Source: Polyangiaceae bacterium
Lineage (GTDB): Bacteria; Myxococcota_A; Polyangia; Polyangiales; Polyangiaceae
Direction of reading: 5' to 3'
Length of the DNA: 35,560 nucleotides
NCBI GenBank assembly: GCA_009781005.1
Contig: WQYX01000042.1
Span: forward strand, 1 to 35,560
A program made the translations under genes and the position numbers. The notes under the pieces are model-generated. The model searched no databases and was not told where the DNA came from. It saw nothing but the letters and a program-made list of their open reading frames with translations. Below, in pieces: positions 26,871-35,373 of this stretch (position 1 is the stretch's first letter; every line of letters starts with the position of its first letter).

Positions 26871-27416
26871 ATGGCGACCGACAACTCCCCCCCGCGACTC
26901 AAACTGCTCGTCACGATTGGTGTCATTACCGTCGTGACGCTCGTGGCGCTGAATCTTGTTCTCAGGGGGTATTATGCCCATATGAGCGACGAGGCGAGGC
27001 ACGCGAAGATGGCTCCCACCACGGGCCTCGACGACCACCGCAAGTCCGAAATGGCGATTCTTGCGGGCTCGAAGGTGCCAATGGATCAAGCCATGGCACA
27101 ACTCGCAAGGGGCCAGCGCGACAACCTCATTGCGCCGCAGCAGTCGGATGATCTCGGCCCAATGACGGGTTGGAGCAAAGCCCCGAAGGCGCCGCCCGAG
27201 GCACCGGGGGCTGATGCTGGCGCAGCAAAGGACGGCGGCGTGCATGCTGCGGGCGATGCGGGTGCACCAGCAACCAACGCGGCGGATGCCGGTGCAAAGG
27301 CGGATGGTGGCGCAGACGCGATGGATGCGGGCGCCAAGCACGCAGCAGGTAGCGATGCGGGCGTTGATGCGGGCGCAGGTCGCCGCGCAGTCGACGCTGG
27401 CGCGCGCCATCACTGA
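26871..27416 (+). CDS. Membrane-anchored protein with an Asp/Ala/Gly-rich tail, unknown function
   Basis: The 181-residue protein (ATG 26871) has one membrane helix (about 11-34, LLVTIGVITVVTLVALNLVL), a short conserved-looking part (EMAILAGSKVPMDQAMAQLA, which could bind a partner) and a tail of about 85 residues made of degenerate DAGA/GADAG units. The middle segment (SKVPMDQAMAQLARGQR) resembles a small respiratory-operon protein seen elsewhere in this type of cluster, but I do not recognise a family. It sits 22 nt after actF and 46 nt before the SCO gene, so it is probably part of the oxidase assembly or supercomplex. Function is inferred from position only. Confidence 0.7.
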   Translation: MATDNSPPRLKLLVTIGVITVVTLVALNLVLRGYYAHMSDEARHAKMAPTTGLDDHRKSEMAILAGSKVPMDQAMAQLARGQRDNLIAPQQSDDLGPMTGWSKAPKAPPEAPGADAGAAKDGGVHAAGDAGAPATNAADAGAKADGGADAMDAGAKHAAGSDAGVDAGAGRRAVDAGARHH

Positions 27417-27462
27417 GAACGAAACGAACGAACGGACGATTTGGCCGAACGCAGGCAAAAGG

Positions 27463-28419
27463 ATGACGACGCGAACCCACATGGATGTGAGCGAGAGCCG
27501 CCGGTTTTTCCGGTGGGCGCTGGCTTTTGTATGTGCGCTTGCCGTCCTTGCTTTCGGATCCCGTTCGGCGCACGCGCAGATCAACGCTCTGCCCGCCGAG
27601 CTTCAGCACGTTGGTGTGAACGAGCACCTCGAGGCGCAGCTTCCCCTCGACACGCCCTTCCGTGATCACACGGGCAAGCCCGTCAACTTGCGCCAATTCT
27701 TCGATGGCGAGCGCCCCGTAATTCTTACGTTCGCGTATCACTCGTGTCCCGTGCTCTGCAACATGGTGCTCGGCGCTGCTGCCGCCGGCCTTCGGGATGT
27801 CCCTTGGACCATTGGTAAAGAGTTCAACGTTGTCACGATTTCGATCGATCCGAAGGAATCCCTCGAGGCAACGACGGGGAAGCGCACCTCGCTTCTCACC
27901 CAGTATGGTCGCGTGGGCACGGGCGACGAAGTTGGCTGGCATTTTCTTACCGGAGACGCCGCGTCGGTTGCGGCCGTCGCGAATGCCGCGGGCTTCGAAT
28001 ATGAGTACGACGCGCGCCAGAAGCAGTGGGCGCACCCGTCGGTTCTCATGATCACGACGCCTGCGGGCAAAATGGCTCGGTACCTTTACGGTATCGAGTT
28101 CCCTGCCAAAGACTTGCGCCTCGGTTTGCTCGAAGCCTCGCAGGGCCGCAGCATTTCAACGGTCGAAAAGCTTATTCTCTACTGCTATCACTACGATCCG
28201 CAGGGCGGACAATATGTCCTTGTTGCGATGCGCGTGATGCGAATCGGGGGCTCCGCGGTTGCGATCTTGATTCTGGGTACTCTCGCCCTCTTCTGGAGCC
28301 GCGAGCTCCGCAAAGCGAAACATCATGGATCGGGCAATTCGCCCGGTCCGAAGAACGACGACCAACCTTTGAATTCTTCCATCGAAGGTGGCGAGGCGCG
28401 CGCGAGCGCGTCGGCGTGA
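27463..28419 (+). CDS. SCO1/SenC/PrrC-type copper chaperone for cytochrome oxidase
   Basis: The 318-residue protein has a signal or anchor (about residues 14-36, cleavage-like AHA), a thioredoxin fold with the copper site CPVLC and the distal His in the WAHPSVLMI segment, and an additional membrane helix near the C-terminus (GSAVAILILGTLALFW). SCO proteins deliver copper to, or reduce, the CuA site of subunit II. Its position just before ctaC fits. ATG codons at 27463 and 27481 are both in frame; the first is listed. The C-terminal helix plus polar tail is a feature of some proteobacterial and myxobacterial members. Confidence 0.92.
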   Translation: MTTRTHMDVSESRRFFRWALAFVCALAVLAFGSRSAHAQINALPAELQHVGVNEHLEAQLPLDTPFRDHTGKPVNLRQFFDGERPVILTFAYHSCPVLCNMVLGAAAAGLRDVPWTIGKEFNVVTISIDPKESLEATTGKRTSLLTQYGRVGTGDEVGWHFLTGDAASVAAVANAAGFEYEYDARQKQWAHPSVLMITTPAGKMARYLYGIEFPAKDLRLGLLEASQGRSISTVEKLILYCYHYDPQGGQYVLVAMRVMRIGGSAVAILILGTLALFWSRELRKAKHHGSGNSPGPKNDDQPLNSSIEGGEARASASA

Positions 28420-28434
28420 AGGAGTGACGCGAAG

Positions 28435-29439
28435 ATGATGCAACCCCAAGCATCCAGTTGGCAGCTTCCCCCGGCTATGGCCGATACGGCCGCACCGATG
28501 GATGGCGCCTTCCATTTCATCTTCTGGTTCTCCGTCGTGTTTGCCGTGCTGGTGATCGCAGTGACGCTGCTTTTCATCCAGAAGTACAGGCGCCAAAAGA
28601 GTGATCAGAGGAGCGGCAAAGCTGAAAAGGGTGCACCCACACCCTCCCGCAACAAGCTTGAAATCCTCTGGACGGTGGTGCCCACGCTCTTCATCATCGT
28701 GCTCTTTCACGTCGGCTTCAGCGCTTACATCCACAACGTGACGGCCGCGGAAGGTGCCACCGAGATCCGCGTCTTCGCGAAGAAATGGAGTTGGGAGTTC
28801 GAATACGGCGGTGGGGCTCGCTCCCCCGATCTTCACCTCGAAGTGAACAAGCCGTACAAGCTCATTCTTTCGTCCGAAGATGTCATTCACTCCTTCTTCA
28901 TCCCGGAATTCCGCGTCAAACGCGACGCGGTGCCGGGTCAATATTCGTTCGTCGCATTCACGCCAACTGCGGTTGGCGAGGCGCACGTCTTCTGTGCGGA
29001 GTACTGCGGCACGAACCACTCCGCCATGCTTGCGAAGGTTTTCGTCGAGGAGCCCGCGAAGCACGAGGAATTCTTGGCTTCGTTTGGCAGGAAGCCGAAG
29101 CTTTGTGGTACGCCGCCGGTCGAATGCACCGAAGAGAAATGGGGCGAGTCGCTGTTTACCGAAAAAGCCTGCTTCACGTGCCATGGAACGGGTGGCGACG
29201 GCAAGCTTGGGGGATCACCCTCACCCGGCCCGAAGCTTGCCGGCATCTTCGGCCACGATCAACCCCTCCAAGATGGCTCCACCGTCCATGTGGATGAGAA
29301 TTACGTCCGCGAGTCCATCCTCAAGCCAAATGCGAAAATCGTTGCCGGCTACGCCAATGTGCAGATGCCGCCGTTTGCCGGCAGCTTCACCGACGATCAG
29401 CTCGAAGCCGTCATCGCATACATCAAGAGCCTGAAGTAA
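28435..29439 (+). CDS. ctaC: Cytochrome c oxidase subunit II with fused cytochrome c domain (caa3 type)
   Basis: The 334-residue protein has two N-terminal membrane helices (about 27-46 and 77-98), a cupredoxin domain and a C-terminal cytochrome c. CuA ligands are present: His in [12 protein letters not shown], the CAEYCGTNH loop and its Met. The cytochrome c domain has one CFTCH site near residue 247 and a late Met (QMPPF). This makes it a caa3-type oxidase, which accepts electrons directly from complex III cytochromes. ATG 28435 is preceded by AAGGAG; a second ATG follows immediately. No cleavable signal is obvious. Confidence 0.95.
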   Translation: MMQPQASSWQLPPAMADTAAPMDGAFHFIFWFSVVFAVLVIAVTLLFIQKYRRQKSDQRSGKAEKGAPTPSRNKLEILWTVVPTLFIIVLFHVGFSAYIHNVTAAEGATEIRVFAKKWSWEFEYGGGARSPDLHLEVNKPYKLILSSEDVIHSFFIPEFRVKRDAVPGQYSFVAFTPTAVGEAHVFCAEYCGTNHSAMLAKVFVEEPAKHEEFLASFGRKPKLCGTPPVECTEEKWGESLFTEKACFTCHGTGGDGKLGGSPSPGPKLAGIFGHDQPLQDGSTVHVDENYVRESILKPNAKIVAGYANVQMPPFAGSFTDDQLEAVIAYIKSLK

Positions 29440-29479
29440 CGCGCGAGCCGATAGCTCGGAAAGCTCGGAGTCTCAAGAA

Positions 29480-31204
29480 ATGGCCGCCATCACGACCGCA
29501 CCCGGATACCACGAAGAGGTCGATCCGAACGCCAGCTACCTCGAAAACAAAAAGGGGTTGCTGAGCTGGCTCTTCACGCTCGATCACAAGCGGATCGGCG
29601 TCATGTATCTCCTCAGTGTCATCATTGCATTCACCCTCGGTGGGCTCTTCGCGCTGCTCATGCGTGCGGAACTCCTCACCCGAGGCCGCACGCTGATGGA
29701 CGCGGACACCTACAACAAGATGTTCTCGCTCCATGGCGTGATCATGGTCTTTCTCTTCCTCATCCCAGCCATTCCGGCCTCGCTGGGGAACATCCTTCTG
29801 CCCATCCAGCTTGGCGCAAAGGACGTTGCGTTCCCAAGGCTGAACCTCCTCAGCTATTACATCTACGTTTTCGGCGCCTGCTTCGGCATCTACTCGATGA
29901 TCCACGGTGGCGTGGACACGGGTTGGACGTTCTACACGCCGTACAGCACGAGCGACCCGGCACACGGTGGAGTTGGCTCGTCGTCGGCCGTGATTCCCAT
30001 GACGCTTGCAGTGCTCGTCCTGGGTTTCTCCTCGGTCCTCACCGGCGTGAACTTCATCGCGACCATTCACAAGATGCGCGCGCCCGGTCTCTCATGGCGC
30101 CGCCTCTCGCTCTTTGCATGGTCGCTCTATGCCACTGCCATCATCCAAATCCTCGCGACTCCGGTGCTCGCGATTACGTTTCTCCTCCTCACCCTGGAGC
30201 GCTTTCTCGGTATCGGGATCTTCGACCCACGCCTCGGCGGTGATCCGGTGCTCTACCAGCATTTCTTCTGGTTTTATTCGCACCCCGCCGTCTACATCAT
30301 GATTGTCCCCGGCATGGGCATCGTCAGCGATCTCATCGCAACGTTTTCGCGCCGAGAGCCCTTCGGGTACATGGCCATTGCGATGAGTTCCATAGCCCTT
30401 GCGCTCCTTGGTTTCCTCGTCTGGGGCCATCATCTCTTCGTTGCGGGCATGAGTGAATACGCCACCATGGTGTTCAGCGCGCTCACCTTCCTCGTTGCCA
30501 TCCCCAGTGGAGTGAAGGTCTTCAACTGGATTGCAACGCTTTACAAAGGATCCATCTCGCTTCAGTCGCCCATGCTTTGGGCGCTGTCGTTCATCTTCCT
30601 CTTCACGATAGGCGGTCTCACCGGCCTCTTTCTCGGCATGCTCGCGGTCGACGTACACCTGCATGATACGTACTTCGTCGTCGCGCATTTCCACTACGTC
30701 ATGGTTGGCGGCACCGTTATGGGTTTCTTCGGTGGCTTGCACTACTGGTGGCCGAAGTTCACCGGAAGGTTGTACGACGAGAAGTGGGCCGTAGCTGGCT
30801 GGTTCTTCGTATTCGTCGGCTTCAACGTGACGTTCCTCGTGCAGTTCCTCCTTGGTTCGCGCGGCATGCCCCGCCGGTATTACGACTACCTTCCGCAGTA
30901 CGAGTCCCTGCACCAGATCTCCACCGTTGGCTCGTGGATCCTGGGTCTCGGTTTCCTCATTCTCGCGGCCATGTTCGTCCGCTCGCTCTTCAGTGGAAAG
31001 CCTGCTCCGCGCAACCCTTGGGGATCGGCGGCGTATGAGTGGCTGACGCCATCGCCTCCACCAACGTTCAACTTTGCCAAGGATCCGGTTTTTGAGCGCG
31101 GTCCGTATGATTACCAAGTTGCGACGGATGAGGAGCTGTACGATGGTTTCGATGATCCGCTCTTCCCAGAGAAGGGCGTCGCCGAAGGAGAGGCACGCGC
31201 ATGA
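29480..31204 (+). CDS. ctaD: Cytochrome c oxidase subunit I (haem-copper oxidase, A2 type)
   Basis: The 574-residue protein carries twelve membrane helices and all metal ligands: HGVIMVF (low-spin haem), YSHPAVYIM and HHLF (CuB), and [14 protein letters not shown] (high-spin haem and haem a). The helix VI motif is YSHP rather than GHPEV, so the D-channel glutamate is replaced by the Tyr-Ser pair that marks the A2 subfamily. The N-terminal [18 protein letters not shown] block is typical. It reduces oxygen and pumps protons. It overlaps ctaE by ATGA. Confidence 0.96.
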   Translation: MAAITTAPGYHEEVDPNASYLENKKGLLSWLFTLDHKRIGVMYLLSVIIAFTLGGLFALLMRAELLTRGRTLMDADTYNKMFSLHGVIMVFLFLIPAIPASLGNILLPIQLGAKDVAFPRLNLLSYYIYVFGACFGIYSMIHGGVDTGWTFYTPYSTSDPAHGGVGSSSAVIPMTLAVLVLGFSSVLTGVNFIATIHKMRAPGLSWRRLSLFAWSLYATAIIQILATPVLAITFLLLTLERFLGIGIFDPRLGGDPVLYQHFFWFYSHPAVYIMIVPGMGIVSDLIATFSRREPFGYMAIAMSSIALALLGFLVWGHHLFVAGMSEYATMVFSALTFLVAIPSGVKVFNWIATLYKGSISLQSPMLWALSFIFLFTIGGLTGLFLGMLAVDVHLHDTYFVVAHFHYVMVGGTVMGFFGGLHYWWPKFTGRLYDEKWAVAGWFFVFVGFNVTFLVQFLLGSRGMPRRYYDYLPQYESLHQISTVGSWILGLGFLILAAMFVRSLFSGKPAPRNPWGSAAYEWLTPSPPPTFNFAKDPVFERGPYDYQVATDEELYDGFDDPLFPEKGVAEGEARA

Positions 31205-31884
31205 GCATGGAAGCAACGGCGGCCGAGCATGATGGCTACGCGCGCCCCAAGTGGCTCGCGCATCATTTCTATACGCCTGCGCAGCAGTTCAACACTGCGA
31301 AGCTCGGTATGTGGCTGTTCATTGCGCAGGAGATCTTGTTCTTCGGCGCGCTCTTTGTCGCCTACGGAGTCTACCGGAACTGGTACCCCGAGATGTTCAA
31401 ATTGGCGAGCCATCAGCTCGACAAGACCCTGGGTGCCGCGAATACCTTGGTGCTCCTCTTCTCGTCGCTGATGGCCGCACTCGCGGTCAGCGCGGCGCAA
31501 AAAGGCAAGAGAATGGCAACGGGCACTTACTTGCTCGTGACCATCGCGTGCGCCTGCGTGTTTCTCGCCATCAAGTTCGTCGAATACAAGCATAAAGTCG
31601 ATCTGGGCCTTCTTCCGGGGACGCATTTCGAGCCGAACCTCCCGCACGGCGTGCCGTCGTTGCCGGCGAATTCGGGCTCGTTCTTCGCGCTCTATTTCCT
31701 CATGACGGGACTCCATGCCCTCCATGTCCTCGTGGGGATCGGCGTCCTCACGTGGATTTGGATCCGCAATCTGCGGGGCGCGTTCTCGAAGGAGAACTAC
31801 ACGGCGGTCTTCGTTGCCGCGCTCTACTGGCACTTCGTCGATATTGTTTGGATTTACCTCTTTCCAGCCCTCTACTTGATCTAA
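31201..31884 (+). CDS. ctaE: Cytochrome c oxidase subunit III
   Basis: The 227-residue protein has the five-to-six-helix subunit III layout ([64 protein letters not shown]), with the conserved Glu and His residues of the family. It stabilises subunit I and proton uptake. The N-terminal [18 protein letters not shown] is typical of caa3 and quinol-type members. It starts within the stop codon of ctaD. Confidence 0.95.
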   Translation: MSMEATAAEHDGYARPKWLAHHFYTPAQQFNTAKLGMWLFIAQEILFFGALFVAYGVYRNWYPEMFKLASHQLDKTLGAANTLVLLFSSLMAALAVSAAQKGKRMATGTYLLVTIACACVFLAIKFVEYKHKVDLGLLPGTHFEPNLPHGVPSLPANSGSFFALYFLMTGLHALHVLVGIGVLTWIWIRNLRGAFSKENYTAVFVAALYWHFVDIVWIYLFPALYLI

Positions 31885-31901
31885 CGCGAGGAATTACGAC
31901 C

Positions 31902-32303
31902 ATGTCAGCAGTCGCGCACGAAAAGGGTGAATCCGGAAATACCCGCGGTGCGGTTCGCGCGTACGCCGCGCCGAGCCTCTTCTACGTGGCTGTCTTCGTT
32001 GGTCTTGCTGCCCTTACCGCTCTGACGGTGTTGCAGTCGACCTTCGACCTCGGCAAACTCAATATGCTCCTTGGCGTCGGCATTGCCACTCTCAAGGCTT
32101 TGCTGGTCCTTGGATTTTTCATGCATCTCGCATGGGATAACAAATTCTATGCGTATATCGTCGTCACGGCGATTTTCTTTGTTGGTGTATTCTACACGTA
32201 CACCACGAACGACACCGAAAAGCGCGGTCTGCGCGATCCGGATCAGAGCGGCAAGATCTTACCGGCGACTGGCGCGCCCGCTCCTGGTGGGTTTTCACCT
32301 TAG
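31902..32303 (+). CDS. ctaF: Cytochrome c oxidase subunit IV
   Basis: The 133-residue protein has three membrane helices (about 24-45, 56-78, 84-103) with the prokaryotic subunit IV pattern, notably LLVLGFFMHLAWDNKFY. The start at ATG 31902 follows GAGGAATTACGACC. The N-terminus is polar, and the tail is Pro/Gly-rich. It is the last gene of the respiratory operon, 17 nt after ctaE, and is followed by the stem-loop at 32307-32340. Confidence 0.88.
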   Translation: MSAVAHEKGESGNTRGAVRAYAAPSLFYVAVFVGLAALTALTVLQSTFDLGKLNMLLGVGIATLKALLVLGFFMHLAWDNKFYAYIVVTAIFFVGVFYTYTTNDTEKRGLRDPDQSGKILPATGAPAPGGFSP

Positions 32304-32306
32304 AGC

Positions 32307-32340
32307 TCGTTCACGTCGCCGTCAAAGACCGCGTGAACGA
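32307..32340. terminator. Stem-loop between convergent ctaF and wecG-like genes
   Basis: TCGTTCACG (32307-32315) pairs perfectly with CGTGAACGA (32332-32340) around a 16-nt loop, immediately after the ctaF stop and 17 bp before the stop codon of the convergent glycosyltransferase. There is no clear T-tract on either strand, so it may end both transcripts by a Rho-assisted route or act as an mRNA 3' stabiliser. Confidence 0.5.
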
Positions 32341-32356
32341 CGAGCGTCGAGCGGAC

Positions 32357-33139
32357 TCAACGCTTTTCTCTCAGCGTGTGTGTTGCCGCTTTTGCGAGAT
32401 ATGGAACGTCGCGCAGGATGTAGCGTGAAAACAGGCGTCGTGGCTCTTGGGCAAAGCGGTATGCCCACTCGAGGCCCGCCCTCTGCATCCACACCGGCGC
32501 TCGCTTGAGAATGCCCGCGGCCATCTCGAACGAGCCGCCCACGCCTATGGCCACCGGCGCACCCATTCGGTCGCGGTTTGCAAAAATCCACTTTTCTTGT
32601 TTTGGCGCGCCAAAAGCAACGAGGAGAACGTCGGGATTCGCTTTCTTTACTTCGTCGCGAATGCGATCTTGCTCGGTGGTTGTTCCGAACGACTCGAATG
32701 GTGGGCAATACGTCCCGACGATCCGCGCACCCGGATAGCGAGTTTCAACTGCCGCTTTCGCGGCTTCTGCCGCGCCAGCCACGCCTCCGAGAAAGAAGAG
32801 CGTAATGCCGTGGTCTGCCGAGGCTCGTCCGAGTGTCCAAAACAAATCACTGCCTGCCACGCGTTCTCTGAGCGGTGACCCACCGAGGTGTGAGAGCCAA
32901 AGGATGGGCGCTCCGTCCGCGACGACGAGATCTGCGTTCTCGTAGGCTCTGCGAAATTCGAGATCACGCTCGGCGATGGCGAGGTGATCGAGATTGCCTG
33001 TGCAGACGTAGCGCGCCTTGTCGCGCATCTTGGCGAACTCGACGATGCGCGCGGTCGCTTCCCCCATTGTCACGTCGTCGAAGAAGAGCCCATCGATATT
33101 CACGCGGTGCATAGGTTGTTTGATCATACACGCTTTCAC
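32357..33139 (-). CDS. WecG/TagA/CpsF-family glycosyltransferase
   Basis: The 260-residue protein matches the GT26 family in length and motifs: VCTGNLDHLAIAERD (catalytic region with conserved Asn/Asp), ADGAPILWLSHLGG (the PVVWA-like active-site loop), FLGGVAGAAEAAKAAV, and VAFGAPKQEKWIF. It transfers UDP-ManNAc, UDP-ManNAcA or glucosaminyl residues to a lipid-linked sugar in exopolysaccharide, teichoic acid or common-antigen synthesis at the inner membrane. Starts at GTG 33139 and ATG 33127 or 33112 are possible; none has a clear ribosome site. It diverges from the GT4 gene at 33171, so the two probably serve one envelope or exopolysaccharide pathway. Confidence 0.88.
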   Translation of the reverse strand: MKACMIKQPMHRVNIDGLFFDDVTMGEATARIVEFAKMRDKARYVCTGNLDHLAIAERDLEFRRAYENADLVVADGAPILWLSHLGGSPLRERVAGSDLFWTLGRASADHGITLFFLGGVAGAAEAAKAAVETRYPGARIVGTYCPPFESFGTTTEQDRIRDEVKKANPDVLLVAFGAPKQEKWIFANRDRMGAPVAIGVGGSFEMAAGILKRAPVWMQRAGLEWAYRFAQEPRRLFSRYILRDVPYLAKAATHTLREKR

Positions 33140-33170
33140 GGGAGAAGTGAGTTAGGCTGTGTTTTCGCGT

Positions 33171-34400
33171 ATGCGGGTGCTTCACCTCACGACAGAATTT
33201 CCGTGGCCTACGATCAGCGGTGGCTCTGTGCGGACGGTCTCGCAACTTCGGATCGTTGCGTCGTTGCCTGAGGTCGAAGCGATCTCGATTCTCAGCGTCG
33301 CAGAACGTGCTGTGCCGGAGAGCGATCTGCGCGCACTCGCCCAGGCAATTCCCAAGCTAACGGTCGTGCCGCCTGTGTTTCATCCGGTGCACCTCTTCGA
33401 CTTCAAGCGCTACGTGCCGCGCGTCGTCGTGCTTCGAGCTCTGCGCGGCGTGCCGTACTTGGCTGGCAAGTGGGATTCGCGCGCGCTGCGGCGAATGCTT
33501 CGTCGCGAGCTCCGCACCGGATCGATAGATGTAGTGTACATAGATCATCTGGGGATGGCGCGCTACCTCTCGGAGATCAAATCTCTCTGCCCGCGCGCCC
33601 GCGTCGTGCTCGATCAGCACAACGTCGAGAGTGACTTCTTCAAGCAGTTCGCCGAAAGGCAATCCGGCCCGAAGAGGCTCATCGCCAGAGCCGAACATCG
33701 AAGGAGCCTCGCGTTCGAGAAACGCGCCCTTCGCAGTGTGGATGGTGTCGTCGCGATCTCGAATGAGGATGCGTCGCACTTCGCGTCGCTCGCGAACGTG
33801 CGCGCGGAGGTCGTCCCCATGGTCCTCGCGTTCGATCGTCGCGCGCGTCCCCATCCGGGCAAGCCAAACCTCTGCTACGTCGGCAACCTTCGCTGGCGAC
33901 CGAACGTCGAGGGGCTCGACTGGTTTTGTCGGGATGTCTGGCCGCTCGTGCGCGCTCGCGTGCCGGACGCAACGTTGCAGATTGCAGGTATTGGACTCAA
34001 GCCGGACGCATTCGGACAGCTCCCAGTGCCCGATGCATGGCGCGTTCAGGGAGTCGAGACGCTCGGCTTTCTGGAAGATCTCGAGCCGCTTTATGCGCGA
34101 TCGGTCGGCATGGTCGCGCCCGTCTTCGGAGGCTCGGGTGTGCGCGTGAAGATGCTCGAAGGTTTTCGCGCCGGCATGCCTGTCGTGACCACGCCCGACG
34201 GCGCGTTCGGTCTGCCGCTTTCGGACGGCAGTGAAGCGCTCATCGCGGGTGATCCTCGCGCGTTCGCCGATCGCGTGGAGCGCTTGCTCGTCGACGGTGC
34301 CCTCGTCGAACGGATCCGCGAAGGCGGTTACCGTTATCTCGAAGAGCACCACTCCCTCGCGGTTGCCCAGCGCACGATGCGCCGCGTACTCGGTGTTTAG
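33171..34400 (+). CDS. Glycosyltransferase family 4 (GT-B fold)
   Basis: The 409-residue protein (ATG 33171; GTG 33159 in frame) has the GT-B layout. The N-terminal acceptor domain starts with RVLHLTTEFPWPTISGG and contains VDVVYIDHLGM, VVLDQHNVESDFF and VDGVVAISNEDASHF. The C-terminal nucleotide-sugar domain has NLCYVGNLRWRPNVEGLDWF, ETLGFLEDLEPLYARS and the EX7E-like VAPVFGGSGVRVKMLEGFRAG. This type adds sugars to cell-surface polysaccharides in the cytosol. The start lies about 30 bp from the divergent WecG-type gene, so both promoters must lie in or near that short gap. Confidence 0.88.
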   Translation: MRVLHLTTEFPWPTISGGSVRTVSQLRIVASLPEVEAISILSVAERAVPESDLRALAQAIPKLTVVPPVFHPVHLFDFKRYVPRVVVLRALRGVPYLAGKWDSRALRRMLRRELRTGSIDVVYIDHLGMARYLSEIKSLCPRARVVLDQHNVESDFFKQFAERQSGPKRLIARAEHRRSLAFEKRALRSVDGVVAISNEDASHFASLANVRAEVVPMVLAFDRRARPHPGKPNLCYVGNLRWRPNVEGLDWFCRDVWPLVRARVPDATLQIAGIGLKPDAFGQLPVPDAWRVQGVETLGFLEDLEPLYARSVGMVAPVFGGSGVRVKMLEGFRAGMPVVTTPDGAFGLPLSDGSEALIAGDPRAFADRVERLLVDGALVERIREGGYRYLEEHHSLAVAQRTMRRVLGV

Positions 34401-34724
34401 GGACGCGCGGACCTACGTGCAGCGAGCGCGCCGATGGGGCCGCAACTGACCGCAGCCCCAACGATGAGATCGCGTCGACCTGAAAGCGGTCTAATTGGTA
34501 CGGGAGGTCTTGCCGCAAGGCCGCCCGCTGCTATTCTCGCCTTTCACGACGACGTCACGGGCACGAATCGAGACTCTCCTACTGGGGGATCGGGTACGAC
34601 TCGCAGACGCACGGCGGACGTGGCAATGCCGCGCAAATGTTCCTCCCCCGGCTCCTCCGAACGGCTCCACGCGGGTGGCGGATTCTCTGAATGATTGAGT
34701 GGTGCCGTTGGAAAGTGAATCGAG
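34401..34724. other. 324-bp gap without a gene, with one strong hairpin
   Basis: No open frame here has protein character or a ribosome site. GGTCTTGC (34506-34513) and GCAAGGCC (34515-34522) form a hairpin about 105 bp after the glycosyltransferase stop. It could end that transcript, although no T-tract follows. The region must also carry the RRM gene's promoter. I see no convincing -35/-10 pair or sigma-54 site. Confidence 0.4.
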
Positions 34725-35153
34725 ATGAGCTCGCGCCTCTACGTAGGAAACCTGTCCTACGACACTGACACAGAGACGCTTCGTCAGGCCTTCGCGGGCA
34801 GCGGCGAGGTTACGGATGCGCACGTCGTTACGGATCGTGAGAGCGGCAGGTCACGCGGCTTCGGCTTCGTCACCATGGCTACGCCAGACCAAGCCAAGAA
34901 GGCCATTGAAACCATGAACGGCGCCAACATCGACGGCCGTGCGATCCGCGTCAACGAAGCGGAAGAGCGTCCGCGCGGTGGTGGAGGAGGTTTCGGTGGC
35001 GGCGGCGGCGGCTTTGGTGGCGGCGGTGGTGGTGGCTTCGGTGGCGGCGGCGGCGGTTTTGGTGGCGGCGGCGGCCGTGGTCGCGACGGTGGCGGCGGTG
35101 GTCGCGGCGGTCGTGGTGGGGGCCGCGGGTTCGGCGGCACTCGCGGTCGTTAG
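34725..35153 (+). CDS. RRM-type RNA-binding protein with glycine-rich tail
   Basis: The 142-residue protein has one RNA-recognition motif (about residues 3-80) with RNP2 LYVGNLS, RNP1 RSRGFGFVTM and the family end GRAIRVNEAEERPRGG. A C-terminal tail of about 60 residues of GGGGGFGG and RGG-like units follows. Such proteins bind single-stranded RNA and are common in cyanobacteria and myxobacteria, where many are induced by cold or act as chaperones. The tail is typical of low-complexity RNA-binding tails. ATG 34725 follows GAATCGAG, a modest ribosome site. It is a stand-alone gene with the terminator at 35293-35332 downstream. Confidence 0.93.
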   Translation: MSSRLYVGNLSYDTDTETLRQAFAGSGEVTDAHVVTDRESGRSRGFGFVTMATPDQAKKAIETMNGANIDGRAIRVNEAEERPRGGGGGFGGGGGGFGGGGGGGFGGGGGGFGGGGGRGRDGGGGGRGGRGGGRGFGGTRGR

Positions 35154-35161
35154 TTCCTATC

Positions 35162-35266
35162 CGGAAACTGCTGCGCGCCGCAAATCGTGACGCGAGGCCT
35201 CCCTCACAATACTCCGAGTATTGTTCGGTCGGCCTTCCTAGCTTTGCGGCGCTCGCGACGTTTCCG
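35162..35266. repeat. 105-bp imperfect palindromic element with central 19-bp hairpin
   Basis: The ends CGGAAAC (from 35162) and GTTTCCG (to 35266) are inverted. Inside them CGCCGCAAA and TTTGCGGCG are also inverted, then AGGCC/GGCCT, and at the centre ACAATACTC-C-GAGTATTGT (35206-35224) is a perfect 9-bp hairpin. The whole folds as one long interrupted stem. It looks like a repeated extragenic palindrome or a small non-autonomous transposable element. It contains no coding frame. It sits 9 bp after the RRM gene. Confidence 0.6.
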
Positions 35267-35292
35267 AACCGGGAGATTGTCTGACATAAAAG

Positions 35293-35332
35293 AAAGGGCG
35301 CGATGACGGCTCCGTCGCTCGTGCCCTTTTCT
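35293..35332. terminator. Bidirectional intrinsic terminator
   Basis: AGAAAGGGC (35291-35299) pairs with GCCCTTTTCT (35323-35332), enclosing a second short inverted repeat (GACGG-CT-CCGTC). On the plus strand it ends in CCCTTTTCTCTT after the RRM gene. On the minus strand it ends in CCCTTTCTTTTATG, directly downstream of the possible tRNA 3' fragment. Both sides have T-rich flanks, so it can serve transcripts from either direction. Confidence 0.7.
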
Positions 35333-35351
35333 CTTGTGTCGAGGCGGGGCA

Positions 35352-35373
35352 TGGGAAGCGACCGGACTCGAAC
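35352..35373 (-). other. Possible tRNA 3'-end fragment (T-loop to acceptor)
   Basis: On the minus strand GTTCGAGTCCGG followed by TCGCTTCCCA looks like a T loop, T-stem 3' strand and acceptor 3' strand of a tRNA, with a terminator about 20 nt downstream. The 5' strand of the T stem does not pair (CGTGCAG instead of a CCGG-type strand), and no D or anticodon arm is seen upstream. A repeat-containing stretch (GAAGTGAAC at 35388-35396 and again at 35421-35429) interrupts it. It is either a tRNA broken by an insertion or chance similarity. Confidence 0.35.

Noticed and set aside
34784..35140. Proline-rich minus-strand open frame opposite the RRM gene
   Set aside because: It is the reverse image of the Gly-rich GGC/GGT codons and has no start region of its own.
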